This document shows positions 33,901 through 47,000 of a DNA stretch of 64,000 nt, piece by piece. Origin of the DNA: Caenorhabditis elegans (lineage: Eukaryota; Nematoda; Chromadorea; Rhabditida; Rhabditidae); contig NC_003281.10 in NCBI RefSeq assembly GCF_000002985.6, positions 9,672,001 to 9,736,000 of the forward strand, given 5' to 3'. The notes under the pieces are model-generated. The model ran no database searches and was not told the DNA's origin. It saw nothing but the letters and a program-made list of their open reading frames with translations. Position 1 is the stretch's first letter. Every line of letters begins with the position of its first letter. The position numbers were made by a program, and so were the translations under genes.

Positions 33901-36900
33901 TCAACAACAAATGCAGCAGATGCATTACCACCAGGTAACTTAATCGGTTTTTTTTAAATAACACTTTTATGAATCATATTACAGCAGCAACAGCAATATC
34001 AGCAGCAGCAGGCTCAACATCATCAGATGTATGCTCCACAAATTCAGCAACAGCAACAGCAGCCCCAGCAACAGTCACAACAACAGTCTGCCCAACAGCC
34101 CCAACAGTCATCGGCTGCGTTACAACATGTGAATGAGTCGAGCAATCTCTCGTCGGCTGGTAGTATTTCGGATCGTGAACCAGAGCAACACGGTGGTACC
34201 CCTCAACGGTGAGTATTACATTCACTATTAATGTTTTCAAAATTTCACAGCATTTTGAATTGCCTTCATATGCGCACGACTTTATTCTTATGCCGAAGTG
34301 CGAACAGAAAAAGTGTACTTTAAAATCTGATTTGAAACGATTTTTAACATTAAAAAAGAGAAAAGTTTTAAGCCAATTTTATAATTTTTGTTGTTAAAAA
34401 TTGTTGCAAATGAGTTAAAACTTGTTTTCATTAGTGTTTTCAATGAGTTAAAACTTTTTTTCATATTGTTTTCATTAAAAACTTTTTTTCTGTTTGTCCG
34501 CCTGAAAACGACCAAAATTCGCTTTAAAAAAAGTAATTTCACAAGAAAATGTAAGAAAAAAAATACGATACATTTTTTCCACGGCGTGACCCATTTTTTT
34601 AAAAAATTCTTTCGCCTTTAAGAGAACATGACAAAATCTCGGGAAATTACGATAAATGTAAATCCGATTATCAGAAATAGAAATATATGTGATTAAATGT
34701 AATCTATATTTTTGCAGACCGACAGCGCCACAGTCGTCGACAGCCACTGACAAGAAAACCAGAAAGCGACGAAAAGCTGGTCCAACTGAAGATCAGGCAA
34801 CTCCGAAACAAGAAAGGAAAATCACAGAATTCATGAAAGTTGGAGGAGAGGTTGCAAGTGGAAATAGTGTTGCACGATGTCTATTGACGGAATATCATCA
34901 AAATCAAGGATCACCGAAGAGGCAGCCAGCTGTACAGCAGAATGGATCTAACAGTTACGATTCACAGCAGCAGCAACCACAAATGAATCAGCATGAAATG
35001 CAAAACTCATATTGGGGAGTTGCTACACCGTCATTGGGTGTTAATAATCGTGGAACCCCGACTCCAACTCAACAACAACATTATTCATCGGATTCAAACT
35101 CAAACTCGAATCAATCACCACCTGGTCAGGGAAATCAATCAGGAAGGATGGTGAGAACAATCGATGAAGAGACTCAGACGGATTCTTCGCTATCTCAGGT
35201 TTGTTATTGAATGTTGTGACGTGAAAACTAGATTTTTTTTAATTTCAGAGGTTTCAGGCTAATCCTCAAAATGCTGATGAAGTCGCCAAAATGAATAGAA
35301 TCATTGAAGACCATCGTCGCCAAATCGAAGAGTTGAACTCGAAGAATAGTTTGGAACGAAGAAAGAATGAAGCTTCGAAAGAAACAATCAAGCGATTACT
35401 TATCGATAAGAATCAGATCGAACGAAAAGCCCTTCGCGACAAAACGGCTGCCGATTCACCTCGAATTGGATGTTTCAAAACTACTCGAACTGGTGATTCA
35501 TTCCGTGATCAATGGGTTGATGGGTGGGCGTTTGCCGAAATGGATAAGAAAACTGAACAGATCAATGCTGAAAGAAATGAAATTGCAAGTGCTTCTGCCT
35601 TGTTGAAAAAACGAAAGCCTCTTGGAATCGGTAAAGAACCTAAACGCCCACAGGCAGTCAATTCTCAAAATGACTCCAACGGTATGCAGCCATCAACAAG
35701 TTCCAATACGAATGGAGACGATGCGATCTTCAGACGACCTGAAGAACCGAAAGAAATCCAGTACCAAGAGTACATTGAGCTCGATGAAATCTATAAACTG
35801 CGCAGGGAGCACTTGAGAAAAGAAGAAACTGATCTCTCCATGGAGAAAGAAAGATTGGAAAAGGAGAAGCAGCATCATGTGAGAGAGCTGAAACGAGCTT
35901 CGAATGAAAGTGCGTCACAGTTCAATGATCATCGACTCTTGCATAAAAGATACCTCATGCTGAACTTGCTCGGTAAGGGTGGATTCAGTGAGGTCTGGAA
36001 GGCGTTCGACATTGAAGAGAACCGGTATGTCGCATGCAAGATCCATCATGTTAACAAAGACTGGAAGGAGGAGAAGAAGGCGAACTACGTCAAGCACGCG
36101 ATGCGTGAAAAAGACATCCACAAGTCATTGGATCATTGCCGAATTGTGAAGCAATACGATCTGCTCACAATCGACAATCACTCGTTCTGCACGGTTCTCG
36201 AATATGTGCCGGGCAACGACCTCGATTTCTACCTCAAGCAGAACAGGTCGATCAGTGAGAAGGAGGCTCGAAGCATTATTATGCAAGTTGTTTCTGCTCT
36301 TGTCTATCTGAATGAAAAGAGCACTCCCATCATTCATTATGATCTAAAGCCTGCGAATATTCTTCTCGAGTCAGGAAACACCAGCGGTGCAATCAAGATC
36401 ACCGACTTTGGGCTGTCGAAAATCATGGAGGGAGAGAGTGACGATCATGACTTGGGAATCGAGCTCACCTCACAGTTCGCTGGAACTTATTGGTATCTTC
36501 CACCTGAGACCTTCATCGTTCCACCACCAAAGATCACTTGTAAAGTCGATGTCTGGAGTATTGGAGTCATCTTCTATCAATGTATCTATGGAAAGAAGCC
36601 GTTCGGAAATGATCTGACTCAACAAAAGATCCTCGAATACAATACGATTATTAATGCAAGAGAAGTGTCATTCCCAAGCAAGCCTCAGGTAACAAAATTA
36701 AAATTTTCTTATATATTCCATTTATTTTTCTGTTTTAGGTGAGCTCCGCTGCTCAAGATTTCATAAGAAGATGCCTGCAGTACAGGAAAGAAGACAGAGC
36801 AGATGTTTTCGAGCTGGCGAAGCATGAGCTTTTCAGACCAAGAGGAGCGGTGAGTTTTTTTCTATATTTAACTTAATTTATTTCGTAGTTAGAAAATATT

Positions 36901-37398
36901 ACAAGAAGAATTTCTAAAAATGCACCCCGCCTGAACGTTGAGTCTTGTTAGGAATTTAGCGGCAAAAGCGTAAATTCAAATTGTTTGTTTTTTTGTTCAG
37001 TTTAGCTAATGTTTTTAATGATTCTCATTCCGTAATGATGGAAAAATTTATGTGAAGTTAAAAAGTGGATGAGTTAAAAAAAAATTTATTTCGTCAATTT
37101 CGGAATAAAATTATTTAAGAAAAAAGATTCCGTAACAAAACACCTCGAAAAACTATTGAAAACGTTCAAATTTCTGGTTTTTTGCCGCCAACTATTACAA
37201 AAGTTGCACTTCAATTTTTTTTCTGACTACATTATTTTGAAAATAAAAATGCTCATGGCCAAAATTTTGATGTTTTAGCAAAAACTTTTTTTTAATTTAT
37301 TGGAATATTTGCAGATAAGAGCCTCCGTTGCCGGATCCGTAAGTTCTCCAAGCATTCCACGCAGTCCATCAGTGAATCGTGAAGATGACAATATGTAA
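27994..37398 (+). CDS. tlk-1: Tousled-like serine/threonine kinase, tlk-1
   Basis: Predicted 960 residues (963 with an alternative acceptor). TLKs are nuclear kinases acting in chromatin assembly (ASF1 phosphorylation), chromosome segregation and transcription. Exons: 27994-28119 (coding part), 32867-32971, 33614-33934, 33985-34208, 34718-35198, 35258-36688 (or from 35249), 36739-36849, 37315-37398; total 2883 nt. The N-terminal half is low complexity: Gly/Ser-rich, then Gln/His-rich at about 130-230 from CAG/CAA and CAT runs. A basic KKTRKRRK stretch follows the Gln-rich region. Coiled coil lies at about 430-480 and 590-640. The kinase domain is at about 650-940: glycine loop GKGGFSEV at 658, VACK Lys680, HYDLKPAN with Asp781 (the HYD typical of TLKs) and DFG at 802-804. 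Short C-terminal Ser/Pro tail. Alone on the plus strand; the long first intron may carry regulatory elements. Confidence 0.97.
28120..32866 (+). other. tlk-1 intron 1 (4.7 kb), pyrimidine-rich
   Basis: Bounded by ACG/GTATGT and TTACAG. Much of it is strongly C/T-biased on the plus strand (CTTCTTCTT runs, GTGTGTG runs near 31970, poly-T at 28718-28739), which produces many spurious hydrophobic plus-strand open frames. No exon with donor, acceptor and family similarity was found. It could hold internal promoters or enhancers for tlk-1. Confidence 0.7.
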
Positions 37399-38311
37399 TG
37401 ACGTCACACCATTTCATAAACTTTCATGTTATCCATCTGACGGGTCTGCTTCTGATTTCTGTGCTTCATGTTTCACGTTGCCGCATCATCATCATCATTT
37501 ACTGTATTGTTCACCAGGCCTTTGCTTTCTTTCCAGTCATCACATTCTTACCCATTTTGAATTCCGTTAACTAACGGGTTTCTTTGTTAACACCATACGT
37601 GCTATTTCCACTTTTTTAGTTGTTGTGAGATTTCCACTCACTTTCTCACATTTTCAAAGCCCATGCCGTAGTCGTTTCCAGTGTACACTTTCAAAAATCT
37701 TATCCCCCATTTTTCCACTATGGAAATTGTTTCATTCATTGTTTGAAATATCTTATTCATCATAACTCTTTTTCACTCAACAGGTCCCGTTTTCAGCTCT
37801 TACTTGTAATAATCACGTTGTGTCAACATTCGAACAGATCCGAAGACCGTTTGTGTGTGAGCAACGTCTAATTGTACCAATCCAATTTTTGGATTCGTTG
37901 GTTCCAACAAATCGACATGACATATCCCACCCAGATCCCGCGATACATTCTTTTCTTCCTCAATCGTCTCTCTCTTCACACTTTTCGTTCCCCTTCCATT
38001 TTTTTGTTGATTTGTTTCTCTTTTTGTAATAATAATGTATCGGACGTCGTCGCCCTCCCCAATCCCCTTTCTTTATTTATAAGACGCTTCTAGCAATATA
38101 TCTGGAGTCATCCTTCTACTCTTGCTTCCCCCCACCACCACCATCTATTCACATCCTCGTTTCACCAATTTCCTTCAGTTGTACATTTGTTTAGTAAAAG
38201 GACTGCTTACAATGTATTGAAACGCGTTGAAAGGTATAAATTTTGGGAGGTTTTATATTTTTATTCTTTGAAAAATAATATATAAACAACAAATAATAAA
38301 TGCGAACCCGT
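37399..38311. other. Convergent 3' region of tlk-1 and ncx-6
   Basis: The tlk-1 3' UTR runs right and the ncx-6 3' UTR runs left. A minus-strand AATAAA for ncx-6 is at 38260-38265. No gene seen. Confidence 0.6.
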
Positions 38312-41300
38312 TCAATTCCAGACCAGTATATCATCAAGAGAAAGACCGATAAAAACAAAAAATGAAATGTAGATGAAGACAAGAGAATATGAGTGAATAC
38401 GTCGTAAAAAGTATTTCTGTGCAAACATTGCTGAAAATTGTTAGCTTTTATGAGATATAAATTTAATTGGAAAATCTTACCAATTAAAGTGAAAATCAAA
38501 GAAATTGCAAGGAAAAGCATTAAAAGTCGATAAGTTGGATTTATAATCATCTGAAAATATTTTTAAATTGTTTTTATATTTATTATTTCTAAAAACTCAC
38601 CGATATAGATTTTCCTTGAATCTTGGCAATTGTGAATGGAAGACCAAATCCAATTAGGAGATCTTAAATCGTTTATTTTTTTAATTTACAAATCCAGCTT
38701 ATTTTATTCTTTTTTCCTTTTTCCTTGTTAAAAAAACCCTGTATTCAGTCTATTATGAGGCCGCAGAGAAATCCTTTTGAAAACGATGTGCAAGTGCGGT
38801 TCACGGAAATTTGAAAACGTATTTGGCGGCAAAACCGCGAATTCAAAAAGTTTTCAACTAGTCTATAAGAAATTTTCCAACAGAGAGAAAAATGGTGATA
38901 TCGGCGGAACTATTGGAAAATGTTTGAATTTACGGTGTCTCCGGCTCCATAATACTAAAAAAACCCACGAAATAAGTTCCAGCCAAATTTGCTAAACAGA
39001 ATTAATTTTAAATTTTCAAAAAAAATTACATACTAAACAACTGTCCACCAATTGCTGCAGCCATTGCCATTCTGGGATAACCTTGCTTTGCAACTGAAAC
39101 ATCAGCAATCAAGTCTCCAATACTATTACTCCATGCAAGAATTGTTAGACCAAGTACTTCATGTGATACTCTTGAAACAACTCCAAGCATTGTTACAACA
39201 TTTACAACTTCCGAAGAAATTAAATAAATCCATGCAATGGACATTAGAAATCCTGCATAGGATATTAAACTCTGAAACTTACTACATGCGCAAACTTAAA
39301 TGATAATGTGATACCTTGTAAAAAGGTGGTTCTTTATGTAGTTCAGTGAAAAATAGCACTGCAGCAGTGAGCAACACAGATAGAATGAGACCGTACATCC
39401 AGAGACCAGGAGAATTTGGAAATGGAGATATTGAACAAACTGTAGAAACTGTAGTTGGAAAATATTGAATTAAAAATGGAAATACCTTGAATACAGAAAA
39501 GAAGGAAAACCGGACAAATGAGGCACTGTAAAAGAGTGATTGGTTTAGACCATGGTTGTTCACTATGTGGGATTGTAAGTTTAAATAAGAAGTTTGGAAT
39601 TGTCTGAAAAGTTTAATGTTTTTATTTTAATTCTTATGAATATGTTTTAAATAACATGGGTATTATATGACTTCTGATATTCGAAATATATTTTAACCTT
39701 GTAATTTAAGTAAAATAAGTATCGCAATTCTAGAATAGAAAAATCCTTTCAAAGTTGTGGTAAATTGCCAAATTAAAAAATTCTGGACTGTTGGAAAAAT
39801 TTGGAGAAATGTTGCATATTTGAACTTCTGCGATGTTTGAAAACGAAAATTTGAAACAAATCGTATTTCTTCTATTGGCAATGCAACCGACTGCTTTCCT
39901 TTGGAAACTTATATCTCACTTTGCTTTAAACATATCAATAAATACTACAAACTATAGAGATAGAATTGAAAAATATTTTCTTAGTTGACAAATTTTTAAT
40001 ACATCAATATTAAACAATGGGTTGCAATACTAATCACTTACATTCAAAACAGCAATCACTTTTTGAAAAATATTCATTTCATCCCATTCATCCATACTTG
40101 GCCATGGCTTCAAATGTTCTTTAAAATCATGAACAACTCCTCGAAATGACCATGTTTTTAATGGTTCAACTGCTTCGATTTCTGCTTCCATTTTCATAAC
40201 TTCATGTGCATGAAGAACATGATGACCGTGACTAACATAAATATCATCATCATCTTCCAAACTATCTGTATCTACTGTCTTCACTTCATCCACTTTTTCT
40301 TCGTCTTTTTTGTGACGATTATGAAGAATTTGAGAAAGGATTACGGTACACACATAGATTAAGTATACTCCGAGAAATGCTGGAAATTTGAATTTGTAGT
40401 TGCTTGTTTATTTTTAGTAAAACATACTAATTGGCATCCATATTTCAACATGATCATAATATACAAAACAAAATGCCAAAAATGCTAGAGCAACAAGATA
40501 GAAAGCAATATCACGTATTGAACTAAACACCTAAAAAATCTTAATTGAAATTACAAAAATCTTTTCAAAAAAAAACAAACCTCTGCCTTAAAAGGTCTCG
40601 TGAAAATAGTGACAGCCAGCACCATTGTAGTCACAAATAATCCAGCTCCAAATAATTCTCCAAGTGCAAGATCAGCTTTTGGAGTTGGACTACTCAATAC
40701 AGAAGCTATTGCTCCAAATACATCTGGAGCTCCATTTCCAAATGCCATGAAGGTTACTCCCTGGAAATTGCTTGAAATTTTTTACACTGTCTTGAATATA
40801 TTTTAGGAAAAATTGAAGGCGGTGTATCTTTAGATTTTTCGTTTAAATGCGCCTCTCTAGGTTCAATCATAATTATACACTTCAAAATTTTTCAATCAAA
40901 TTTATATTTTAGATTTAAAAAAATTCAAATCCTACAAAATTCTTACCGCAACAGATTCACTAATTCTGAGATGTGCAACAATTGATGAAATGGAAGGAGA
41001 GAAAAAGTCATCAGCTGCTGAGCTAACCATTATAAATAACACCAACATGTAGATGACCCCGGTTATGATTAAAATAATCCGAACAGCTGGACTTGAAGCA
41101 CATTCCACGTATCTTGTCCATAACACGTAACCACCACCTTCACAGTTATCATCATTACATTTCACATATTCACATACTTCTGAAATTCAAAGAAATTCGA
41201 AGTTGGAATTTATTTGCTCTGTTTCTGAAGCTGTATTATTCGGCAACCCGAAAAAAGTTCGTTAAGTTTTTCGAGATAGTTTTCATTAAAAAATAAAATT

Positions 41301-41928
41301 TCAGTTTTGTAGTGGGCAGTGGAATTTAACTACAATACAGTCTTCAATTATCATGCGAACAATTTTAAATTTGTCATAACTGTATTATGTGTCCTATAGT
41401 TTGTAGATGATGACGTCACACCTTCCAAAAATAGATACAATTTCGGCGACCGTTTGATCTCCAAAAATCGCGTAAATTTTATTTTTTAAGTTGTGTCGTC
41501 ACTCGAATTTTACTATGAGAAGTCAGTAGAAAAACATGCATGACGTCATTCAATTCAAAAATACATTTTCGGTGATCTGGTTCTCTAAACTTCTGAACCA
41601 ACTTCCACTAGTCATCGGTTACGGCTACGAGATTTGAAAGTTATTTTAAGAAATGAAATAAGGTTCGGTTACTGTAGTTATACTTGTATGGTAGGTATAC
41701 GGTACTTTGTGAAACTTTTGATCTTGAACTTGTTGACTCACGTGTGCTATTCCAACCTGCTTGAATTGTACATTGCTCTCCATCGTCTGGTATGCACTTT
41801 TCTATATCATTCCCATCAATTGTTCGTTGATTATTCCATTTTCTAACCAACTTTCCAACATCTGCCTGCCATCCATCACATCCAACAAGTGACAAAATAA
41901 TCAAAAACGCAAAAAAATGTATTCTCAT
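38312..41928 (-). CDS. ncx-6: NCLX-type Na+/Ca2+ exchanger, ncx-6
   Basis: Predicted 590 residues, close to human NCLX (584). The expected role is Na+(Li+)/Ca2+ exchange at mitochondrial or other membranes. Eleven exons: 41742-41928, 40947-41179, 40581-40760, 40428-40530, 40042-40379, 39486-39603, 39315-39439, 39034-39271, 38601-38662, 38481-38550, 38312-38430 (1773 nt). It has a signal peptide, an extracytoplasmic Cys-containing region, and the alpha-1 repeat (AADDFFSPSIS...GNGAPD at 148-153). A charged loop of about 85 residues with an Asp run follows, then the alpha-2 repeat (SNSIGD at 476-481, then GYPRMA) and several more membrane segments. An acceptor TTTTCAG at about 41944 lies 16 nt before the ATG and suggests SL1 trans-splicing. 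It has the same intron plan as ncx-7 5-14 kb away, and the last four exon lengths are identical (238/62/70/119), so they are tandem duplicates. Confidence 0.95.
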
Positions 41929-44055
41929 TGATACAAAATTGACCTGAAAACTTTAAAAATAAACTCAAAAGTTCAAATCAAAAGAGCAGGTCAAAATCAG
42001 GTGAAATGACGGTCGTTGGGTGGAGAAACCGAATTTGTGAATCAGGCGGGTAATTAAATTTTTTATGCAGCCAAAAATGATAAGAATTTGATGATTGCTC
42101 CGTGTCAATATGTCAACAGACTTCTTGTAATCTTTTTTTTGCTGGAAAATTAATTTGGAGACGCCCGTATTTTTGTTCGACCAAAGAATTAATTATGTTT
42201 ATTGTTTGAAATTTAATACTGTTAAAAGGTGGAGTAGCTCCTGTGAGGAAATTGTTTAAAAAATCTTAATTTTCGCCACTTTGAAAGTCAATTAAGAATG
42301 GTTTTTTCTACGATTTGCCAATCTTGATTTAACTATTTTCATTTAAACATTCTTCAACTTCAAATTTGCAGCAATGTTCTAAATGTCTAAAAGAGCTCAC
42401 AAATTTTAAAATTTCGGGCAATTCATCAAAACTTTGTTTGGAAAAAAGTTCAACATTTCATGCAGAACAATTATAAGTGCATTTAAACCAAATTTCCAAA
42501 AAGGGCCATGCAATACTACAAACTTCCTTTAAGTTTCAGCTGCCCCAGGGAGCTCGGAGTAATATTGGTTTAAAGTTGGTTTTTTTCCTTAGAACAAAAA
42601 TTTTTTGAAGCTCCCTGATGCTTAGCAGCTCGGAATTTCAGAAGTTTGAATTGAAGGCTTTCCTTCTTGCCAGTTAGTTTCCTATTTCCGTCAACTTATA
42701 TTATTTCAAAGTAATTGAGCTAGACAGATCGAAGAAACCTTCTTTTGTGGTGGGATATTATATAATTTTCAACTTTGACATTTTTTGAAATTTAAGTTTC
42801 GTCAGGCTAGTTCTGGACGAAAGCTTTTCAGATTTAATTTTTCTGGAATTTAATTAATTAACATTTTGTATTTCATCATATGTCATTGTGTGTTCTTATC
42901 ACAAGACGAATTCCGTAATCACTAGACCTAAACACAATGATCAATTCTCCGTAATCAATCCTAGAAACAACAAAGGTCAAAATGTTAATCTCTTTTTGTA
43001 AAAGCGATAAAAACTGTCGTGGCGGGACCCAAAAAATGAACTTAAAAACAAAGAAACAGAAGCAGAAAATCGACAAAAATCGATGAGGTTCACATGCATA
43101 TTATAGAAATTGTGTGCGACCACAAAGGAAAACCATTAAAATTTTTAGATTTTCCCATTGCTTTTATTGTTGCGAATCCAGAAGACGTAATCAGGCTTAA
43201 TGATTGTCTGAAAATATTTATTTTGCGTGGGGGGTTATCAGGAACTATAGTTCAGTTATAGTTCAAGTAACAAGACAGAATGAGTCAAATTTAATATTAT
43301 TGACAGTCTGTGACATTTGTATGGAATTTTGTTCATAGTTGGTATTGTTCATAGATGGAAGTATTGACTCAAAAATGACATACATCAAGTTTGGATTTGA
43401 AAAAAAAAATCAAGTCATGAGAATACTACTACGAAATTTTACGATATTTGCACCAAAAATGCTCTAATTTTTCTCGAAGCGATCGATTTTCTTGAATGCA
43501 AAAGAGTGCCTGTTATGAGTACGGTAGTTTCCAACTCATTTTTGTTGCGGAGTATTGAAGGAGATAAAAAATTCCGCATCAACTAGGACTTGGGGAACTA
43601 CACTACTTTTTAAAAGTGTATAGCGTAAAAAAAGTTAAAATTTTTGACCCACAAAAATATGTTTTAAAAATTTGTGCTTTTTGGGCCCCTCCAGGAACAT
43701 CCTAGAATGTTGTATTTTACTAAATGTTTATTTTAATTCTGGAAATTAGCCGAGTTACAGAGGCTTGATTTTTTGGCTTGGAAAATTTTTGTTGAAAATT
43801 GTTCGCATCTATGTGATTGATTATTGATCTCAGGGGATATTACGGTTGAAATTTCCTTCTGAAATTTTCATGTATAATATTTGTTAAACTATAATATTTA
43901 TTAACTACATCAAAATTATCAAAACATGAACAGTGAACCCGTTTCCAAAACAGAAATCATAAAATACAAAAAAATCTGAAAAATACAATCTGGCACCGAA
44001 AAAGAGATGGCTTACAAAACTGTACAATAAATCAAGTTCCTAAATTTAAAATCTT
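41929..44055. other. Intergenic between ncx-7 and ncx-6
   Basis: 2.1 kb containing the ncx-6 promoter. Two TGACGTCA-type motifs lie just inside ncx-6 intron 1 (41408, 41541) rather than here. A weak inverted pair around GAGCTC/GAGCT (42540-42640) is visible. No gene supported. Confidence 0.5.
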
Positions 44056-47000
44056 TCAATTCCATACAAGAACTCCGGTTTCCGAAAGAATTACAAATAC
44101 AATAAATGCAATGTAAATTGATATTAAAACTGCCGCATGTGGACGTTGAAGACGGAATTTTTGAACTGGGATTCCTGAAATTAAACTTTTTTTAAATGCA
44201 AAAAATGATTTTAACAATATACCTATCAACGTGGCAAGTAGAGAAATCGCCAAGAAAAGGATAAGAAGGCGATAGGTTGGATTAATTGTCATCTGAAACA
44301 AAAAAATTAAATTAGATTTTATTTTTGAATCAACATACTGAAATATATTTCCCTTGTAATTTAGCAATTGTGAATGGCAATCCAAATCCCATCAAAAGAT
44401 CTAAAAATTATTTTGTGAAAGGCGATTTTTGGGTCAAAAATACGGTACCCGGTCTCGACACGACACCTTAGAAGAGTGATGTAATTTCAAACTCTGTGGA
44501 TTTTTAAGTTATTTTTCATAGTTTTTCGATTAAAATATTTTTTAACTAAAAAAAATCAATGAAAACACATGAATTCGTGAGAAAAACTATAAAAAATCGA
44601 TTAAAATTCTGCAATAACAAAAGTTTGAGACTACAGTACTCCCTCTTTAAAGGGGCACACCTCTTCCCCGTTTAACTCAAATCTGTCGTGTCGAGACAGG
44701 ATACCGTATTTTCGGGGTGAAGCGCGCAAAATTTACAGTATTTAACTTACTAAATAAAGGACCTCCAATAGCTGCAGCCATAGCCATTCTCGGATAACCT
44801 TGTTTAACAACTGAAACATCAGCAATCAAGTCTCCAATACTATTACTCCATGCAAGAATTGTTAGACCAAGTACTTCATGTGATACTCTTGAAACAACTC
44901 CAAGCATTGTTACAACATTTACAACTTCCGAAGAAATTAAATAAATCCATGCAATTGACATAATGAATCCAGAATATGAGTAGATTTCCTGGAAAAAAGA
45001 TTGAATTTCCATTTAAACGAATTTCATACTCACTTTATAGTATTTCGGTTGAACACTCAATTCAGTAAAAACCATAATAAGAATAGCAAGTACAATTGAA
45101 ACTGCCAAACCGTATACCCAGAGACCAGGACTTCCAGAAAATGGAGTTTCGAGGAAAACTAAAATTTTTAAATAATATTCGCGAATCAATTCCTCATATT
45201 TTAGATTTCATCTGAATTCAGCAGTTTTTCAAAGCTTCAACCTGTGCCTGCCTTCGCCGCGCCTGCAACACAAGTTATCTATGGGGCGGAGTCACAGAGT
45301 GTACACAAAAGATAGCGCGCCGCGAAACCCGCGTGTTGTCGGTCGCTGCCCTAAGAGACTCTTCGGTTGCTGGCAGAAAGGTTGGCTGTGACGATTACTA
45401 TTCCCAACGCTTGGAATGAACCAAAGTGATTATTAACCAATCCTTTTCTGAGCCAATCGAATTTTTAAAATTTTGGAGCACTCACATTGTATTGAGAATA
45501 ATAGAAAAGCTGGACAAGTGAAAGCATGAAGTAATGTTAATGGTTTTGACCAACTCATTTCGTTTAAAGGGATCGTCAACTTGAAGAGCAGATTTGGAAC
45601 AACATTAATATACGCCATTACTTTCGAGAATATATTCATCTCCTCCCAATCCTCAGCCTCTGGACGAGGATCCAAATGTTCTGCGAGATCTTTCAGAATG
45701 TCTTTTGAACGCCAACTCTTGATTTGCATTGGCTCCGGTACAAGACTTGCAGCTCTACTCCTAGCTTCATGTCCTTGAAATACATGTCCATGAATAACGA
45801 CGAATTCTTCATCTTCGTCTGATAACTCGCTTTCTGGAATTGAAATAAATGTCAATTAATAATAATATTGAATCTAAAAAAAACCTCGTCTCGAAATACC
45901 CAAATGATTGTGTGTGGCGTATGGATGTAAACCATTCAGATTTCCATCTCCATTAACCATAAAAGATGCTCTTTTCGTGTACCGCCGAGTTGTCTGCGCT
46001 TTCTCTGCCATGTGCTCTTTCAGCTTATCGATTGCACCAGTAACAACTGAGATTTCAGGGAATGGAGCTTCTGAAATTTGAACAATTTCGGATGATTTTC
46101 CTTTTATTTCTAAAAATAAGTGAAACTCCAAAATACCTTGGTCGTGGACCTCTATTTCTGGAATGACTGGCATCGGAGCAACACTATGAATACTTTTCCG
46201 GCTCCGTAGACTTTTTATACTTTTTCGGCTCTTTGTACTATTCTGTTTCTGAAGAGCTTTTCTTTTTCGATTGTGTACAGCTTGGGCTCCGATCACAGTG
46301 ATAACATAGAGCAAATATAATCCAAGAAATGCTGGAAATTCGTTTTTTAAATTAAGCTTTTTCTTTTTAAAATATAATAAAAACTCACTCAACGGCATCC
46401 AAAGCGTAACCCGATTGTAAAAAACAAAACAAAAAGCCAGAAAAGAGAGTGCAACTAAATAAAATAAAAGATCCCGTATTGTACTAAATACTTCAACATC
46501 AAATGGAGAAGTTAGAATAATTGTTGAAACGACCATTGTTGTTACAAAAAGACCTCCTCCAAATAATTCTCCAAGTGCAAGATCTGCTTTTGGAGTTGGA
46601 CTACTTAATACAGAAGCTATTGAGCCAAATACATCTGGAGCTCCATTTCCGAATGCCATGAAGGTTACACCCTGAAGTTAAATAACTTCAATAAAGCCTG
46701 TTTAATTTTCTGGAATTCAATTTCTTCGCTTTCTTACAAGGAAACTAAATATTTGAACAAAATTTTTGTTTCAGTTTTTTTTGTTTTCTGATTACATTAC
46801 TCCAAAAAATTAGTTTTCGTACTTGCAAACTATCTTTCGAAATCAGCAGTATCTCTTAGTTTAAAATTATCACATGCAGCTTTTTTCTCGGGCTGGAAAT
46901 ACAGTAGTAAATTTAAAAATGAAATCCTTACCGCAACAGATTCACTGATTCTAAGATGAGCGACAATTGATGAAATAGAAGGAGAGAAAAAGTCATCAGC

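Noticed and set aside
35693-36337. Minus-strand frames opposite the tlk-1 kinase exon
   Set aside because: Antisense shadows of a strongly coding plus-strand exon.
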